A DNA stretch of 64,000 nucleotides from the NCBI GenBank assembly GCA_013368315.1, contig JAACJM010000012.1:558001-622000 (forward strand). The letters are read 5' to 3'. The DNA comes from Tetrapyrgos nigripes. Taxonomy: Eukaryota > Basidiomycota > Agaricomycetes > Agaricales > Campanellaceae. The notes under the pieces were generated by a model. It saw nothing but the letters and a program-made list of their open reading frames with translations, was not told where the DNA came from and made no database searches. The stretch's first letter is position 1; every line of letters begins with the position of its first letter. The translations under genes and the position numbers were made by a program. Positions 12,319-24,345 of this stretch are shown piece after piece.

Positions 12319-14934
12319 ATGCCAGTTCAGGTCAAGAACACGAAAAAACGAAAGCAAAATGAAGAGGAAGACGCATTACCTGGACCGTTCAGCAAAGCTG
12401 TCGATATGGAGATGCTAAGCGACGAAGAAGGCCCGGACGGGGAAGAGTCGGATGGACAAGAAGTTGACGAGTTCCCAGAAATTGACGCAGAGAGTGACGA
12501 AGAGGATTCTGAATATGAAGGATTTGAAGATGATGAGGATGAGGAAGAAGAGGACGAAGATGATGATGAAGAAAGCGAAAGCGACTCGGACAAAGAAGAC
12601 CCTTTGCATGTATTCCCAAAAGCTAAAACAGTGATATCAGACATTACTGGGCAACCAAAACGCGTATTTCCAGAGATAGAACCTGAGTATGACTCTGATT
12701 CATCTACGGAAGATGTAAGTCTTGTCAACTGTCTTTTTGAAAAAAATTGACATGGCTCATAGGCACCTAATCGCGTCGGTAATATACCTATGCACTGGTA
12801 CGATGACATGCCTCATGTGGGCTACGATATGGAGGGCAAAAGAGTCCTTAGACCTGCTCGAGGAGACGAACTAGACAAATTCTTAGAGACAGTAGAGGAT
12901 CCTTCTGCCTGGTCGGTATCCTGACCTTCTCATAACTCGGAATATCGCTCATTCCTTGTCTAGGACCTCCGCCTTTGACAAAAATACGCAATCAGACAAA
13001 CCTTTAACCACAGAGGAACTCGACTTGATACGTCGATTATATGCAGGCGAAAACCCAGATGGTTCATATGACCCTTACGAACCAATGACAGAATGGTTCA
13101 CTGGCAAAGGAAAGGAAGAGGTTATGCCTTTGTCGGCAGCACCGGAACCTAAACGTCGTTGGGTCCCTAGTAAGTGGGAGAAGAAAAAGGTAAGATTGCT
13201 ATGCCTGTGTCATGACAATGACTCATGAAGCTCGAAAAGGTCATGAAAATCGTTCGTGCTATCAGGCAGGGTCGAATTCTGCCCTCGAAACCCAAAAGCA
13301 CTGCACAACCTCAATTCTACTCTATTTGGGCAGAACCTTCATCATCACATCCTCCACCCCTACCTGCCCCTAAACCACCTCTACCAACCAACTCCGAGTC
13401 CTATAATCCACCTGAAGAATATCTGCTCTCCGATGCCGAACAAAAACAATGGGAAGAGACAGACCCCGAAGATCGTGACCGTGACTTCATTCCACAAAAA
13501 TATTCGTCTCTCAGGCTGGTGCCAGGGTATGACCGTTTCATCAAAGAGAGATTCAACCGTCAGCTTGATCTCTATATGGCTCCTCGTGTGCAGAGAGTAA
13601 AACTTAACATTGACCCAGAGTCTCTCATCCCCAAATTACCCAGTCCAAGTAGTCTTAAACCGTTCCCTACATATCGTTCATTAAGGTTTCAGCACTCGAC
13701 TCTTGCAAGATGCGTCGCCATTAGCCCAGATGGTGCCTGGGTTGTTAGCGGGGACGAAAACGGTATCGTCTCCCTTTGGGAACTGTCTGTTGGAAAGGAA
13801 ATCAAGAAATGGAAGTTCGAAGGAAAAGTAGGTGCTCTGGAATGGTGCCCCAGAACTGACGTCAGCTTCTTTGTGGTTGGAATGTAAGAGACTTGTTTTG
13901 TGTCACCGGTCGTTGACTAACCCAGACTTTACAGTGAAGAGACTCTTCATTTCATCATACCTCCTTATCTCGCACCTGCAGTTCATCAGCTTACTCAAAC
14001 TTTACTGGCACCTACTACCTTACCGCCTGCTCTAGACACCTCATCCCCAATCAAATGGACTACACCGTCGTCTAGCACATGGACAGATGACACACCTCTG
14101 CTATCCATTCATCTTCCATCCGGTTCTGGACTCCCTACCCAGATAACATGGCATAGAAGGGGTGACTACATGGCGACAGTCTGTACGTTTTCCTTTCTTC
14201 TGACCTTCTTTGATCTACCCTAATACTGACATGACCATTATAGCTAGTGGCAATCAAGGTGGCGTTTGGATCCATCAGTTAAGTCGAAGGTACTCTCAGG
14301 CGCCTTTCAAGAAAGTTCGAGGCAAGGTGCAGCTGGTTCTCTTCCACCCTATGAAACCTCACTTTTTCGTAGCGGTAAGCTCTTCAGTTTCCATGCATGA
14401 TATCATCCCTCTAATATCCGTCAGACACAACAATATGTCAGAATCTATAATTTGTCTGAACAGAAATTGCTCAAGACATTAACTCCCGGTATCAAATGGA
14501 TTTCTTCCTTGGATGTACATCCTTCTGGAGACCATCTTATTGTTGGCGGCTACGACAGAAAATTATGTTGGTTCGATTTGGAACTCAGTGACAAGCCTTA
14601 CAAGGTTCTGCGGTATGTCGCTTCTCGTCCATGAGAGAAATTCTAAGCTAAAACATGATGTACAACCAGATATCATTCTCGTGCGATACGATCACTGCAT
14701 TTCCATCCAACATATCCTCTCTTCGCATCTTCCTCTGATGATGGAGTCATCCAAATTTTCCACGCCAGAGTATACAGTGACTTGATGACAGACCCACTCA
14801 TAGTTCCCCTGAAAGTCCTTCGAGGACATGAAATCACACAAGGTCTTGGCGTCCTTCAAGTGCGGTGGTGCAGCAAACATCCTTGGTTAGCTAGCTCGGG
14901 TGCTGATGGAACTGTGAATGTCTGGTGTAACTAG
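12319..14934 (+). CDS. ERB1: Ribosome biogenesis protein Erb1 (BOP1 homologue)
   Basis: Nucleolar WD-repeat protein of the PeBoW complex (Nop7-Erb1-Ytm1), needed for 27S pre-rRNA processing and 60S assembly. The N-terminus is basic and then strongly acidic ([19 protein letters not shown], then Asp/Glu runs). The BOP1N domain follows: [40 protein letters not shown] and [17 protein letters not shown]. The seven-bladed WD40 propeller begins at [20 protein letters not shown] and ends [13 protein letters not shown] at 14934. Six or seven short introns are required, including one after SSTED (GTAAGTC) and one near 13184-13232. All expected domains are present, so I infer an intact gene. Confidence 0.93.
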
Positions 14935-15946
14935 AGCTTGAAATGTGCATATATTTCTCTTTCTCGACCTTGTGAGAGCTGATGAGAAAGTAGAGCAGGG
15001 ACTCGAGTTACTCTAACTTGTTTTGGAATACATCATTCTGAGGAATGCAGAAATTCTTCAAAGAACATCGGTATGTCTAACCGCGCGTCCGTATGTCTTC
15101 TATGGACTTTTGGGGTGAGCTGTGGCGTGAGGACATGTTCCCTTCTGGCGGCTTTGTCAAGTCTCCTCGTGGGGATGTCCATGCTCTTCGGATCGAGTGG
15201 CGCACATCAGGATACGGATTTTCTCAGCATTTTCTCCTCAATCGTCGAGTTGCTCATACGTCAAGAAGTCCATGGCAGCTGGCAGGCTGTTCTTGCTGGA
15301 GAGATATCGTCATTTTGGACGCTTTAGCATGAGAGCAAGCAGGATGTTGGCGTGACTCCTTTCTCATGAAGCGACAGGATTGAAAATTTCTCTACGCAGC
15401 TTGAACTTCCTCGGGACTCAAAAAATGTCACTAAGAAGACCACTAGTCGCGTTGAGCACCCCCAACAAGTCGTCTATAGTACACCCGCCTTGCTTCCGCA
15501 CGAGCAGCAAATGTCTCTTTTAACACTAGAACTTCATTTCCGACGAACACAATGCCCTAAATAACCGGCCCTTCTAACCAGCTTACACGGTGTCCAAGGT
15601 CGTGTACCGATACTTTGTCGGGACTTTTAACACGTAATGGATCCTGTTCAAGCCTGTCATTAGGTGCCTTACATGTCCAAGAAAGCTAGAAGGCCTGACC
15701 GAGACGCCTGTTTTACGCGATTCACTCGACTTCGTCAATATGTTCGGTGAGATCCAAGGCAATTAAGCTCAGGGTCATTTCAAAATGCACATCGGTCTTA
15801 TAGAATCAGTTGCCGTTACGCCACCATGGGATTTCTTTTAAATGGGTCTGGTTTGGACTGACTGCTACGACTTTCTCCTCCCTTTTCACTGCCCCAAGGA
15901 GGTAGTCTCCAATAACTCTGAATCAACGAAAACCCCTCGAAGCATC
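14935..15946. other. Intergenic region, no supported gene
   Basis: About 1 kb between Erb1 and the membrane-protein gene. Overlapping open frames at 15073-15332 (84 and 79 codons in two frames) have no recognisable motif, and neither frame connects by splicing to the following gene. Nothing else of note; it presumably includes the Erb1 3' UTR and the promoter of the next gene. Confidence 0.55.
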
Positions 15947-17774
15947 ATGGTCAACTGGTCTGATCCTGCAGAGATTGCAAGAGATGCTAGTAAGTGTTAT
16001 ATTTTGATACCCTGTTTGGGCTTACTGACCCTGTACTCTAGTCGCTTTCGAGAGGCTCATATTTGTCATTCTCGGCGTAGTAATATGGGAGATCGTCTCC
16101 ACTTGGGATTTCGAGTGGTCGTTGATAAATAAACGGAGAAGATTCCGCTGGCCTTTGGTAGGGATGCGTCATCTTAGTATTTACTGATCAGTCTTGACGA
16201 AGAGGTTACAGGGTACGAAAACTATCTGCCTTCTAGATTGTCTTCGTGTTTATCTCTTTTCAGTCTTTTTCTTTTTCTCTCGCTACTGCATCGTTTCAGC
16301 AATTGTTGGCTTGTACGCTCATCCTGCTCAGTAATCATTTCAAACGTCCTGACCATCATATTCCAGAATCGTTTCACTGACTGTCAGCGATCCGGTAAGA
16401 CTTAACGCGCCCAGTGAATAAACGATTCGTGTTGACGATGCTTCTCTTCAGATTAATTGTGGGGTAAGTCCTGGATGGCTTCTGGTGATGCATTTATTGA
16501 CCTCCACTATCAGGCGCTGTACATCTTCAATTCGGTCAGTTTTTCCTTGAAGAAGACCAACTCTTAGTATTTTAACCACCATCTATAGTGGTCAGGAAAC
16601 ATGACAATCCTTTGCTCGTCGACTTCTCTTATGCTTCGGACGTGAGTTGCGTGTCCCCTTTCAGTTCTTTCTGCTCACCGGTCTTCTAGCATTGCTTTAT
16701 GGGAACGAAAGCGCAACGTTGTCATTCCTCTCGGTGTTCTTTGTATCGCCTTCTGGGCCATTTTGTACCGCACGATGTTTATCGTCCACGCCGAATGGGA
16801 AGAAGAGTCTCAGACTTGCGTTGTTGTGTCTAGCAGTCCATCACTGCTCAACGTCACATTCTTTTTCAGTGAGTTATCTCTCATTACTGTTAGCTTTGAG
16901 GATCTGACTCCTGGTATTTTCCAAGCTATGGCTTTCGACTTTATTATTCTTGCTTATACATTCGTCGCTTTGACCGCCAAGCATACAATCCGCACAGATC
17001 TATGGAAGCTTCTCTTCAGAGATGGTCTAATTTACTTCCTGGCTACGTTTAGTGCCAACTGCATACCAGCCGTAAGTCTTGCAACTTCTGGCAGGCATTT
17101 CGAGTGGCTCGTTCTGATGTGCTGTGAAGGTGCTTAACGTTCTCAATCTTAACAGTGAGTCTGCCGTCAGACCTTGTTCCTCTTCTATGTGTTTTCTGAC
17201 GTGAAGCTCGGTGTTAAAGCCCCTATGAATGTGTGAGTCTGTCTCTTCGAAAGCTTGCCGATCTTGTCGCTCATGACTTTCTAACTTTAGGATCGCAACG
17301 GTGAGTGAAGCTTAAGACGAGTGACCTCTGCATGTCGCCTGACGAGAATCTCTTCTCTTCAAGATCCCTGCTGCTGTTATAAGGTATGTTTGTGATTGTA
17401 AAAATTCTTGTCATTTTCGCTGAAGAATATGCCACAGCTCCATATGCTCTTGCAGAGCAGTCATGCGGCTATTGGAATTTAATCAAAACGACGGGCAATA
17501 TGTCCCTTCGGTGTCGGTAGTTTCGATCGGGGGTTCAAGCAACACGCACACAGCTTTTCGTCGGGTCAGCGTCAAACCCAGCCCACAAGTGCTGGTTACG
17601 ACCGAGCACATCACCATGTCTGAGTTCCCGTAAGTCCTCTACTAATGCCTAGTATGCAGTTCTTACTCAAAGCCTCACAGAAAGGGGGCTGGATCACCAC
17701 GTAGTAGCAACAAGTCGAAAAGTAGATCCTTTGACCTCGAGAGAGATGCTCCAGAGCGCGAGAACTTTAGTTAG
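15947..17774 (+). CDS. Multi-pass membrane protein, Agaricomycete-expanded (DUF6533-like) family
   Basis: The start MVNWSDPAEIARDA splices to FERLIFVILGVVIWEIVSTW, then DFEWSLINKRRRFRWPL, a characteristic N-terminal pattern of large families of predicted seven-helix proteins in mushrooms. Later exons give further hydrophobic segments: RTIALWERKRNVVIPLGVL, a predicted luminal segment around HAEWEEESQTCVV, AFDFIILAYTFVALTAKHTI and RDGLIYFLATFSANCIPAVL. A polar, Ser-rich tail ends ERDAPERENFS. The gene is cut into many small exons between 16380 and 17460, some only a few codons. Function is unknown; a receptor-like role is sometimes suggested by topology only. The gene is real, but exact internal exons are uncertain. 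Confidence 0.68.
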
Positions 17775-18006
17775 TCCTCAAGAGATACAGTAGATTTTAC
17801 CAGGGTAGCATAGACGCAGATAACATTCTTTTCTTGGAAATGGAGAAATGTAAAAGTAGCTGTTATATAATACTGTGATAATTCCTTCAGAAGAGGCGGT
17901 ACCGTATCCGACGCGTTACCATACTAATATCATCACGGTCATTCATGATATGATTCCGCAGCTCTCTCACGTCTCATTGTCTCTCCTTTGACTGTCACGG
18001 CCAGAG

Positions 18007-19400
18007 ATGTCTACCGACTCTACAAAACCTACAGCAAATCCCTTTGAGTCCAATCCAGAGTCCAATCAGGCTCAACCCCACGACGCAGCGAATCCTCCAA
18101 CAAATGTAACAACCCCGCCTGTTGCTATCCCTTCGGTCACGACTCCTTCGAACGAGCACCCTCAGTCCGCATCCTCTACTCCGGAAATCACTCCTCAGAC
18201 TACACGACCTGAAAGTACCCCTCAAACTACACAAGAACGCGATGCTCCCATAGATCCGAGGGTTTCTGCACTTCGTGCAATGTTCCCCGACTTTGATGAT
18301 GCAGTTCTGTACGTTAGTCATTCTAGAATTCGAGGAAATTTATCCAACTTTGTAACAGTCTGTCTGTCCTGGAATCCGTGGGTGGAAACCAAGATCGTGC
18401 GATTGACGTTCTACTCGGTATGAACGATCCAGACTATCATAGCGAGTTACCACCACAAGAGCCAGTCTTGGTGCGCAGAGTACACTCAACGGCAAAGATG
18501 AATCTAATTTTGTGATAGTCTCAAACGGAACTGGACGAACGGTTTGCCCGTCAACTGTTTCTTGAAGACGAACAGCGGCAACAGCAACGACAGGCAGCTT
18601 GGGAGGCGCAACAAAGATCTACACAATCTCAACCACCGAATACTGGAGAGAGAGATACAATGACGGAAATTGGAGAGCAGTTCAACAAGATTGCTGAATG
18701 TAAGTTAGTCCGTTAGTCCTTCTGATCGGTATTGTATAAATACAAAGGACTTACGTGGATCTTGTAGCCGGGAAGAAGACGTTTGGTAGTATATACTCTC
18801 GAGTGAAGGCCAAAATACAAGAGCTGGATCAACCAAGGTTGGTCAAATTTTGTAGACGTCGTGTCCTATTCGGAATCTTACATCGTTCCGCAGACCCCCG
18901 CCTTCTTCATCGACAGGGTCCGGAACTGCGGCGCAGAGTCAAACGCAATACCAGCAATTTCAAGGTCATTCTCAGCAGCAGCAACAGCCTGCGTACTACG
19001 ATCCCAACCCCCAATCGCCGGATGTAGCCACTGCGCAAGGTTACGATGTTATTCAGAGCCCTGATGTGGAGTCTAGTGCCAAGAACGGTACGTTCGCCGT
19101 AGCATGCCTCTCCTTTCTAATAACAAGTCCTCGCAGGTGGCACAACTAGCTCAGGGACTTCTCCACCACCTGCCACAAGTACCGGTTCAGATATTGACAG
19201 TGGTAAGCAATGTTTCTATTCAACAATCATGCCTCTGACGATCTTTCCTCGCAGGCAAATTAGGCCTACTTCCCAAACGCCCTGTCTCCCTACTTCGCGC
19301 AGAGAATACCCCTGGTCAAACCCAACCTCAGCCTGCAACAAGACGAGACAGTGATGAGCTGGAATATGCAGAGAATCCGTTCGAAGAGGGGAGGAAGTAA
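18007..19400 (+). CDS. CUE-domain ubiquitin-binding protein (Cue5-like)
   Basis: The first exon is a Pro/Thr/Gln-rich disordered region and enters a CUE domain: VSALRAMFPDFDDAVL, with an intron at 18309-18358 joining to LSVLESVGGNQDRAIDVLLG. The MFP motif and the di-leucine-like LL near the domain end are the ubiquitin-contacting features of CUE domains. A second intron precedes SQTELDERFARQLFLEDEQ, a helical, Gln-rich segment. The C-terminal part has several more introns and ends SDELEYAENPFEEGRK at 19400. In yeast, Cue5 links ubiquitinated cargo to Atg8; I infer only the ubiquitin-binding part here. The first two exon joins are secure, the last three less so. Confidence 0.8.
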
Positions 19401-19666
19401 TTTCACCGTCAGTTCCAGGTCCCAAGATCTAGGATGTACGCTGTCTATTTACTTATCGTCAAATCGGAAGGGAAGATTAGTGTATGGTTCTTCAGTTGTG
19501 TATCAATGTTGTATCTGCAGTTTCGAGAACGATTCGCATTATGAAGTGTCTGGTATCGATGCAGTATTACAGTACGGGAGATGCGCGTATGCAGGGAAAC
19601 AGTCCAAGGCAGCTCTATTTCCTCAGTTCCGACTCAGGCTAGTAAAACAGATCCTACGAGGTAAGT

Positions 19667-20641
19667 TCAGTGTACAAACGGCGAAGCTACAGCGGCTGGT
19701 GTAGCAGCAGCTGCCATTTCGCTGGCTTGTCCAATCATCAGAAGACCGACTGTGAAAGAAGAGGTCAACATAATGAACACCAGAAAGGTGAAATTGGTGT
19801 ACCAATCAAGCCAAACAGTCCCATAATACTTCCGAAGACTTCAACGACAAGGATTTTGACAAAGAGATTGGGGTCGGCCGCGTCGGAAAGTGCTGCAGTA
19901 GAGCCAGTAATACCAACGCAAACACCGCAAAGAAGGTTGCAGACTCCGACGGTGAGACCTCCCCAAAATAGGGCAAATCCTGATTACGACGTCCATGAGT
20001 CAGGTTAAACTCCAATAGTAAAAAGATTGGTACCGGTATAGTAGTTGCTGGGTGTGTACAGGAGCTCTTCGGGTACATTGGCAAGTCTGGCAGAGTAGAC
20101 AATTCCGATAATCTAGAATGCAATAGAATAAATCGTTTGGCCAGTTTTACATGCTCGCTTGAACCTACAACACCATAGATAGCTACGACTTCACAGAAAA
20201 TAATACTAGAGTCGGGTTAGCTGGATCTGCGAGAAATCGTGGAGCGCATCACACCTAATCAAGTTCTTGGTAGCAATTCTCGGTGCTCTGACACCTCCAC
20301 CAATGATTGAAGCGCCTGTTATGAAGATACCCCTACATCCACAGCAAATTGGTCGACGTCAGCAGTTGTGACTAGAAACTAAATCACGCTTAGACGCACC
20401 AGCCTGCACCAAGCACGCTCAAACCCATGCATAGACCTATTCCGGTTGCACCCCAAGCATAAGGACTCGATTCCTCAAGGAAACGACCGACGTTGAAAGC
20501 CTCCCCAGAGCCTAGAAGTTCACGTGTCAGAAGATGACTGTCGAGAAGATAGTCTTGAAGACAAAGCGTACCAGTAAAGAGAAGATACAGGGCAATAACT
20601 ATGACAAGAAAGGTAGGCACACCATAGGTAACGTAGCCCAT
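19667..20641 (-). CDS. VMA16: V-type ATPase proteolipid subunit c'' (Vma16)
   Basis: Integral membrane subunit of the proton-translocating ring of the vacuolar ATPase. It starts [20 protein letters not shown], then [20 protein letters not shown] and an exon with [20 protein letters not shown]. The segment [13 protein letters not shown] carries the buried Glu that binds the transported proton. The next exon reads [20 protein letters not shown], followed by [21 protein letters not shown] last intron (GTACACCAA...TTTCACAG) joins GLI to [20 protein letters not shown]. About five introns in less than 1 kb. The first hydrophobic helix before the c-like repeat distinguishes c'' from c. Convergent with the CUE gene and divergent from ARFRP1. 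Confidence 0.92.
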
Positions 20642-20708
20642 AATGGATGAAGCTGAAGGTTGGATGAGGGGTTGGATGCAGTGTGACGGTCACTACTTGC
20701 GCGTGACA
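20642..20708. promoter_or_regulatory. 67-bp divergent promoter, VMA16/ARFRP1
   Basis: Only 67 bp separate the two start codons. The spacer holds a direct repeat GGTTGGATG at 20658-20666 and 20670-20678 and a palindrome GTGACGGTCAC at 20683-20693. Both are candidate shared factor sites; neither has been matched to a known factor. Confidence 0.55.
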
Positions 20709-21782
20709 ATGTACCACTTGCTCAAGGGCTTGCATGAACATCTTACGAGGTGAGTACACTACTTGTCCTATGTGCAGTCTTATCATATTCTTATTAGAAA
20801 GGAGGAATTCTCTGTGATCATCATCGGCCTGGATGGTGCTGGAAAGACAGTTGGTTCCAATTTATGTCTATTCTATTCGCAATAAACTACAGCTGGCAAA
20901 CTACAGACTTTACTAGAGAGAATCAAGACGTTATACAATGAGACCCCAGGTCTTTCTCCGGATAAGATAGGACCTACTGTGGGACAGAACAGTTAGCACC
21001 TATCACCAATCCTTTGACTCGAACTGCTGTCTGATTTTCGGTGGCCGTTTTCTTTCCATGAATCCAGCCGGAAAGATTATTTTGCCCTCAACTATTCTTC
21101 AATTCTGGGACTTGGGTGGTCAGCGTGGCATTAGAAACATCTGGCACAGATACTACGATGACTGTCATGCTGTCGTCTATGTCATTGACGCAGAGGATCG
21201 TGAAAGGTTGAGCGAAGGTTGGGAGGTTTTCGGTATGTCTTGCTTTTGCATTCAGGAAAGAACAGATGCCAATGAACTGACAAGGATCTAGATTCTGTGC
21301 TATCTGCACCCCAGATTCTTGGTGTACCTTTACTCCTACTCGCCAACAAGCAAGATTCGCCAAACAGTCTTTCCGTTGAGGAAATTCGGCATGACTACGA
21401 AGACTGGCATCAGCGCAAGATTGAGAGCGCTCGAAGAAACGTTAGGTATGGAGAGGGCGAAGATCTCACCTCGAGAAGAGAAAGAATTGCCAGTCTCGAT
21501 GTCATGGGCGTTTCGGCCATCGAAGGGTGAGCTTGGTGTTTTCTTGACTGGTTTAGACGATGACCTTGTCCTAGTACTGGGGTCCGCGCTGCAGTGGACT
21601 GGCTGTTTATTCGGGTTCAGAATAGTCGAAGGTTCGTCCAAATTCTGTCTGTTTAACAGTTACATTAATATCCGATCTTACGCAGGGAACAGAAAGGTGC
21701 GGAAGTTGAAGGTGTTTTCCAATTACATTCGCATGTTAGAAGGTATCGCTACGTATGCAGTGTACGTTATACTTTTGCCTAG
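20709..21782 (+). CDS. ARL3: ARF-like small GTPase, ARFRP1/Arl3 type
   Basis: Golgi-associated GTPase that recruits Arl1 and golgins. The correct start was found by splicing: MYHLLKGLHEHLTR joins across a GTGAGT...TTATTAG intron to KEEFSVIIIGLDGAGKT, matching ARFRP1 and supplying the P-loop GLDGAGKT. Then come TLLERIKTLYNETPGLSPDK, the G3 motif WDLGGQRG, and the G4 motif NKQD in LLLLANKQDSPNSLSVEEI. The long insert after DYEDWHQRK is typical of ARFRP1. The end is less sure: read without the last intron the frame stops at about 21654; with it (GTTCGT...TTACGCAG) it continues to 21782. Confidence 0.88.
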
Positions 21783-21871
21783 ATCGTAAAAATGCCATGT
21801 AAACCATGTTGTGCATGTGGGTATGCAGATAAAAATACAAACGAACAAATATGAAACGTCCAATAATCAAT

Positions 21872-22561
21872 CTACCGTCTTCTCTTCGAACGCCCTGCTT
21901 TTCTCCTTGCTGCAATTCCTCCTTGGCGGTTCATCCCTTTCGATGCTGGCCGTGCTGAGAGACCCTTGGATAGTCGCCATTCCTCCCGCCGTGAGCCTCG
22001 TGGCCCATGAGTCGATACACGGGTTGATTCGGTGTCAGCACTGGGTTGATCCAATTGCATGGAATCTAGAAGGCGATATTATATGATGTGTGGGGTATAG
22101 GAATTAAGGGGAGGCTAACCATCTGCATTGTTCGAGTTTTCCGGAGAGTCTTCCTCGACTGCGAAAAGAAAAAGATGTCAATGACCGTCCAAACGTACTC
22201 AGAAAGTAATGAATGGGATCAAAGAAATCTTTCAGGCCTCTATCGCACGCGCAGCATGCCATCCTTCCCGGTTTCCTCCCATGTATTCGTTTCCTCTGGT
22301 GGTCAAAGAACTCATGCTCTCGACCGTGATGTCGTTGGGATCTAGAAGACCAAAAGTGGCAAACCAGCACCAACCTGGCATGTTTTCTTCATCACCCTCT
22401 TCTTCATTTTCTGCAAACTCTTTTTTGTCTTTGGAAACCGTGGACAGCAGTTTGGTATTGAGTCTGGCGAGGCGAGCAGCCTCTGTTGCGGCGTAAACAC
22501 CGGCTTGACGCTTCTTGGAGCGGAATTCCCGCTTGACCTTTGATCTGAGTGATTTGGCCAT
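21872..22561 (-). CDS. LLPH/UPF0642 (DUF2423) family nucleolar protein
   Basis: Small basic protein starting MAKSLRSKVKREFRSKKRQ, the hallmark N-terminus of the LLP-homologue family (yeast YBL028C), which is nucleolar and linked to ribosome biogenesis. I chose this ATG at 22561 because the family begins exactly at MAKS; no upstream extension is needed. The middle includes a predicted short conserved block (PGWCWFATFGLLDPNDITVE). A small acidic exon (EDSPENSNNADG) follows, and the last exon is highly basic, ending AARRKAGRSKRRR. Two or three introns. It is convergent with ARFRP1, with about 90 bp between the stop codons. Confidence 0.8.
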
Positions 22562-22812
22562 TTCAATGTGTTGGTGGGCGGTGAGTGGTAAGGTGGATTG
22601 TGGTGGTTGTGGTTCAATGTGCAAAGGCTGACTCAAATTTTTTTCCGGAGCCTTTTATATCTTTAATTACGTAATACACTGCCACTAAAGACTAAATGGC
22701 AAAACTTCCAAAACGCTGTTTGCGCAGACTGTACTTATACAAGTAATATTACAGATCTTGGAGCTGCTAGTACCAAGAATCAGAAAACAAAGCATCATAG
22801 GGAATAGTCTAT

Positions 22813-23355
22813 CTAAGAGCACACATAGAGACATTCTGATCTCTGCATGGCTATTTTGGGCAGTCGACAACTGCGCGTCGGTACCATCGAGTTTATTCTG
22901 AAGGGGCCTCCCTGTAATCGAGACATGTCAGACGAGGGTAGAACGTGGAACACAGAAAGACTTATAATGTATAAGACGTTATTACACCTGGGAAAATGCT
23001 TTGAGCAAAAGCCTAGAGCAAAACACGATAAAGCGCGTACCGAATAAACACCTCTCCGAGAGCACCGTTGCTTTTCCCATCTTGATATTCTTCTGTGTTG
23101 GCCAACTACGAAAGCAAAGAGAACTACGATCAAAAGTCATCAGCACAGGACATCAATTTGGAACACACCTGAAGATTCATGTATCCATCAGTGCTAACAA
23201 GGAAACCCTTGTACTCTAATCCCCATTTTAGACGGACAAACACGGGCTTTCCTGTCAGCTCCTGTAAGAAAGGCTTTGGGTTTACAGGATTGACCTGATT
23301 TCACAGTCAGACAGTCAGAACCCGAAGAAAGCAGACGCGTACATACCGCAGACAT
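22813..23355 (-). CDS. SMX3: Small nuclear ribonucleoprotein SmF
   Basis: Core Sm-ring subunit of spliceosomal snRNPs. The first coding exon is only nine nucleotides (MSA) and splices phase-0 to [20 protein letters not shown] and [20 protein letters not shown], the Sm1 motif. A small exon gives [18 protein letters not shown], and the next gives CNNVLYI, the Sm2 motif. Normally SmF ends a few residues after this with a short acidic tail. Here the open frame after CNNVLYI reads through to 22813, or splices at a weak GTCTTTC donor into a further exon, so the C-terminus is unresolved. Everything up to CNNVLYI is secure. Confidence 0.86.
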
Positions 23356-23463
23356 GACGGTTGAAGAAGACGGAGTTTGAAATATTGTTGTATACCGTTT
23401 ATGGTCAGAGAGCAAGACAGCGCCTTCTAAGTTTCTCCTCCTTTCTCCTCAACCTCCAACACA
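23356..23463. promoter_or_regulatory. 108-bp divergent promoter, SmF/NC2-beta
   Basis: Head-to-head starts 108 bp apart. A pyrimidine-rich tract (TTTCTCCTCCTTTCTCC region near 23430-23450) lies just upstream of the NC2-beta start. Confidence 0.5.
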
Positions 23464-24133
23464 ATGTCAGACCATGAAGGCCACTCGGGCGCTCCTCCGA
23501 CCGACGAAGATCTTTCTCTTCCCAAAGCCACTGTCGCCAAAATGATAGCAGGTCTGTAATTTTACCCAGAAACGCTGCTACTAGTCCTCACACTTGCGAA
23601 TCAGAATTACTACCTAACGACGTGGTTTGCTCGAAGGAGACGCGCGATCTGGTCATTGAGTGCTGTGTAGGTGAAGTCAATTTATGTTGCATATCGCTGG
23701 CACGTCTCTAGAACTCAAACTGGCGTCTTCTTGTCTAGAATTCATTCACTTGATATCTTCAGAAGCCAATGAGATATGTGAGAAGGAATCGAAGAAAACG
23801 ATAGCGCCAGAGCATATTCTAAGCGCTTTGAAGGTGTGTGCTCGTTGCTTGTGCTGGTTATGGGTCTCTGAGATCGTTTCTGCATTTTTCTACAGCAACT
23901 TGGGTTTGATTCCTTCACGTCAGAGGTGGAGGATGTTTTGAAGGACCATAAGCAGCAGCAAAAGGTGCGTGACATACATTTTGTGATATAGTGGTTATCC
24001 ATTCTTTCTGTAGGATCGAGACAAGAAAGTGAACAAGCTCGAGCAATCGGGATTGACAGAAGAAGAGCTCCAGGCAGCTCAAGAACAACTTTTCGCCGCA
24101 AGCAGGGCAAAGTTCCAGGCAGGACAACAATGA
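23464..24133 (+). CDS. NCB2: Negative cofactor 2 beta subunit (Dr1/Ncb2)
   Basis: Histone-fold protein that pairs with NC2-alpha, binds TBP-promoter complexes and represses or redistributes TBP. The first exon reads SLPKATVAKMIA, then introns lead to ELLPNDVVCSKETRDLVIEC, EFIHLISSEANEICEKESKK and TIAPEHILSALK, the complete histone fold. The next exon gives QLGFDSFTSEVEDVLKDHKQ, the helix after the fold, and the protein ends in a Gln/Ala-rich helix (EEELQAAQEQLFAASRAKFQ). Four short introns; about 140 residues, normal for the family. Paired divergently with SmF. Confidence 0.93.
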
Positions 24134-24345
24134 GGCATTGGTATCTTTATTGTGTTCACTCTGTATTTAAGCTGCTAGTTGGCACGCACCTTGTACGACT
24201 GTCCTTGATCGCTTTCGCTTACTCTTTTCTAGGGTCTAGGCTGTACTCTTAGTTTCTCTAATGTCTCTCTATACTACCCTGGACAATCTGTACTTATCTA
24301 CTTCTGAACACGACGTCGCACTGTGTTCTGTAATAACCTTTGTGT

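Noticed and set aside
12327..12809. 160-codon Ser-rich open frame on the minus strand
   Set aside because: It is the mirror of the acidic GAA/GAT-rich N-terminus of Erb1, which reads as Ser and Phe codons in reverse. No motif of its own.
15073..15332. Two overlapping plus-strand frames of 79 and 84 codons
   Set aside because: No recognisable motif, two frames equally open, and no splice path to the next gene. Treated as intergenic.
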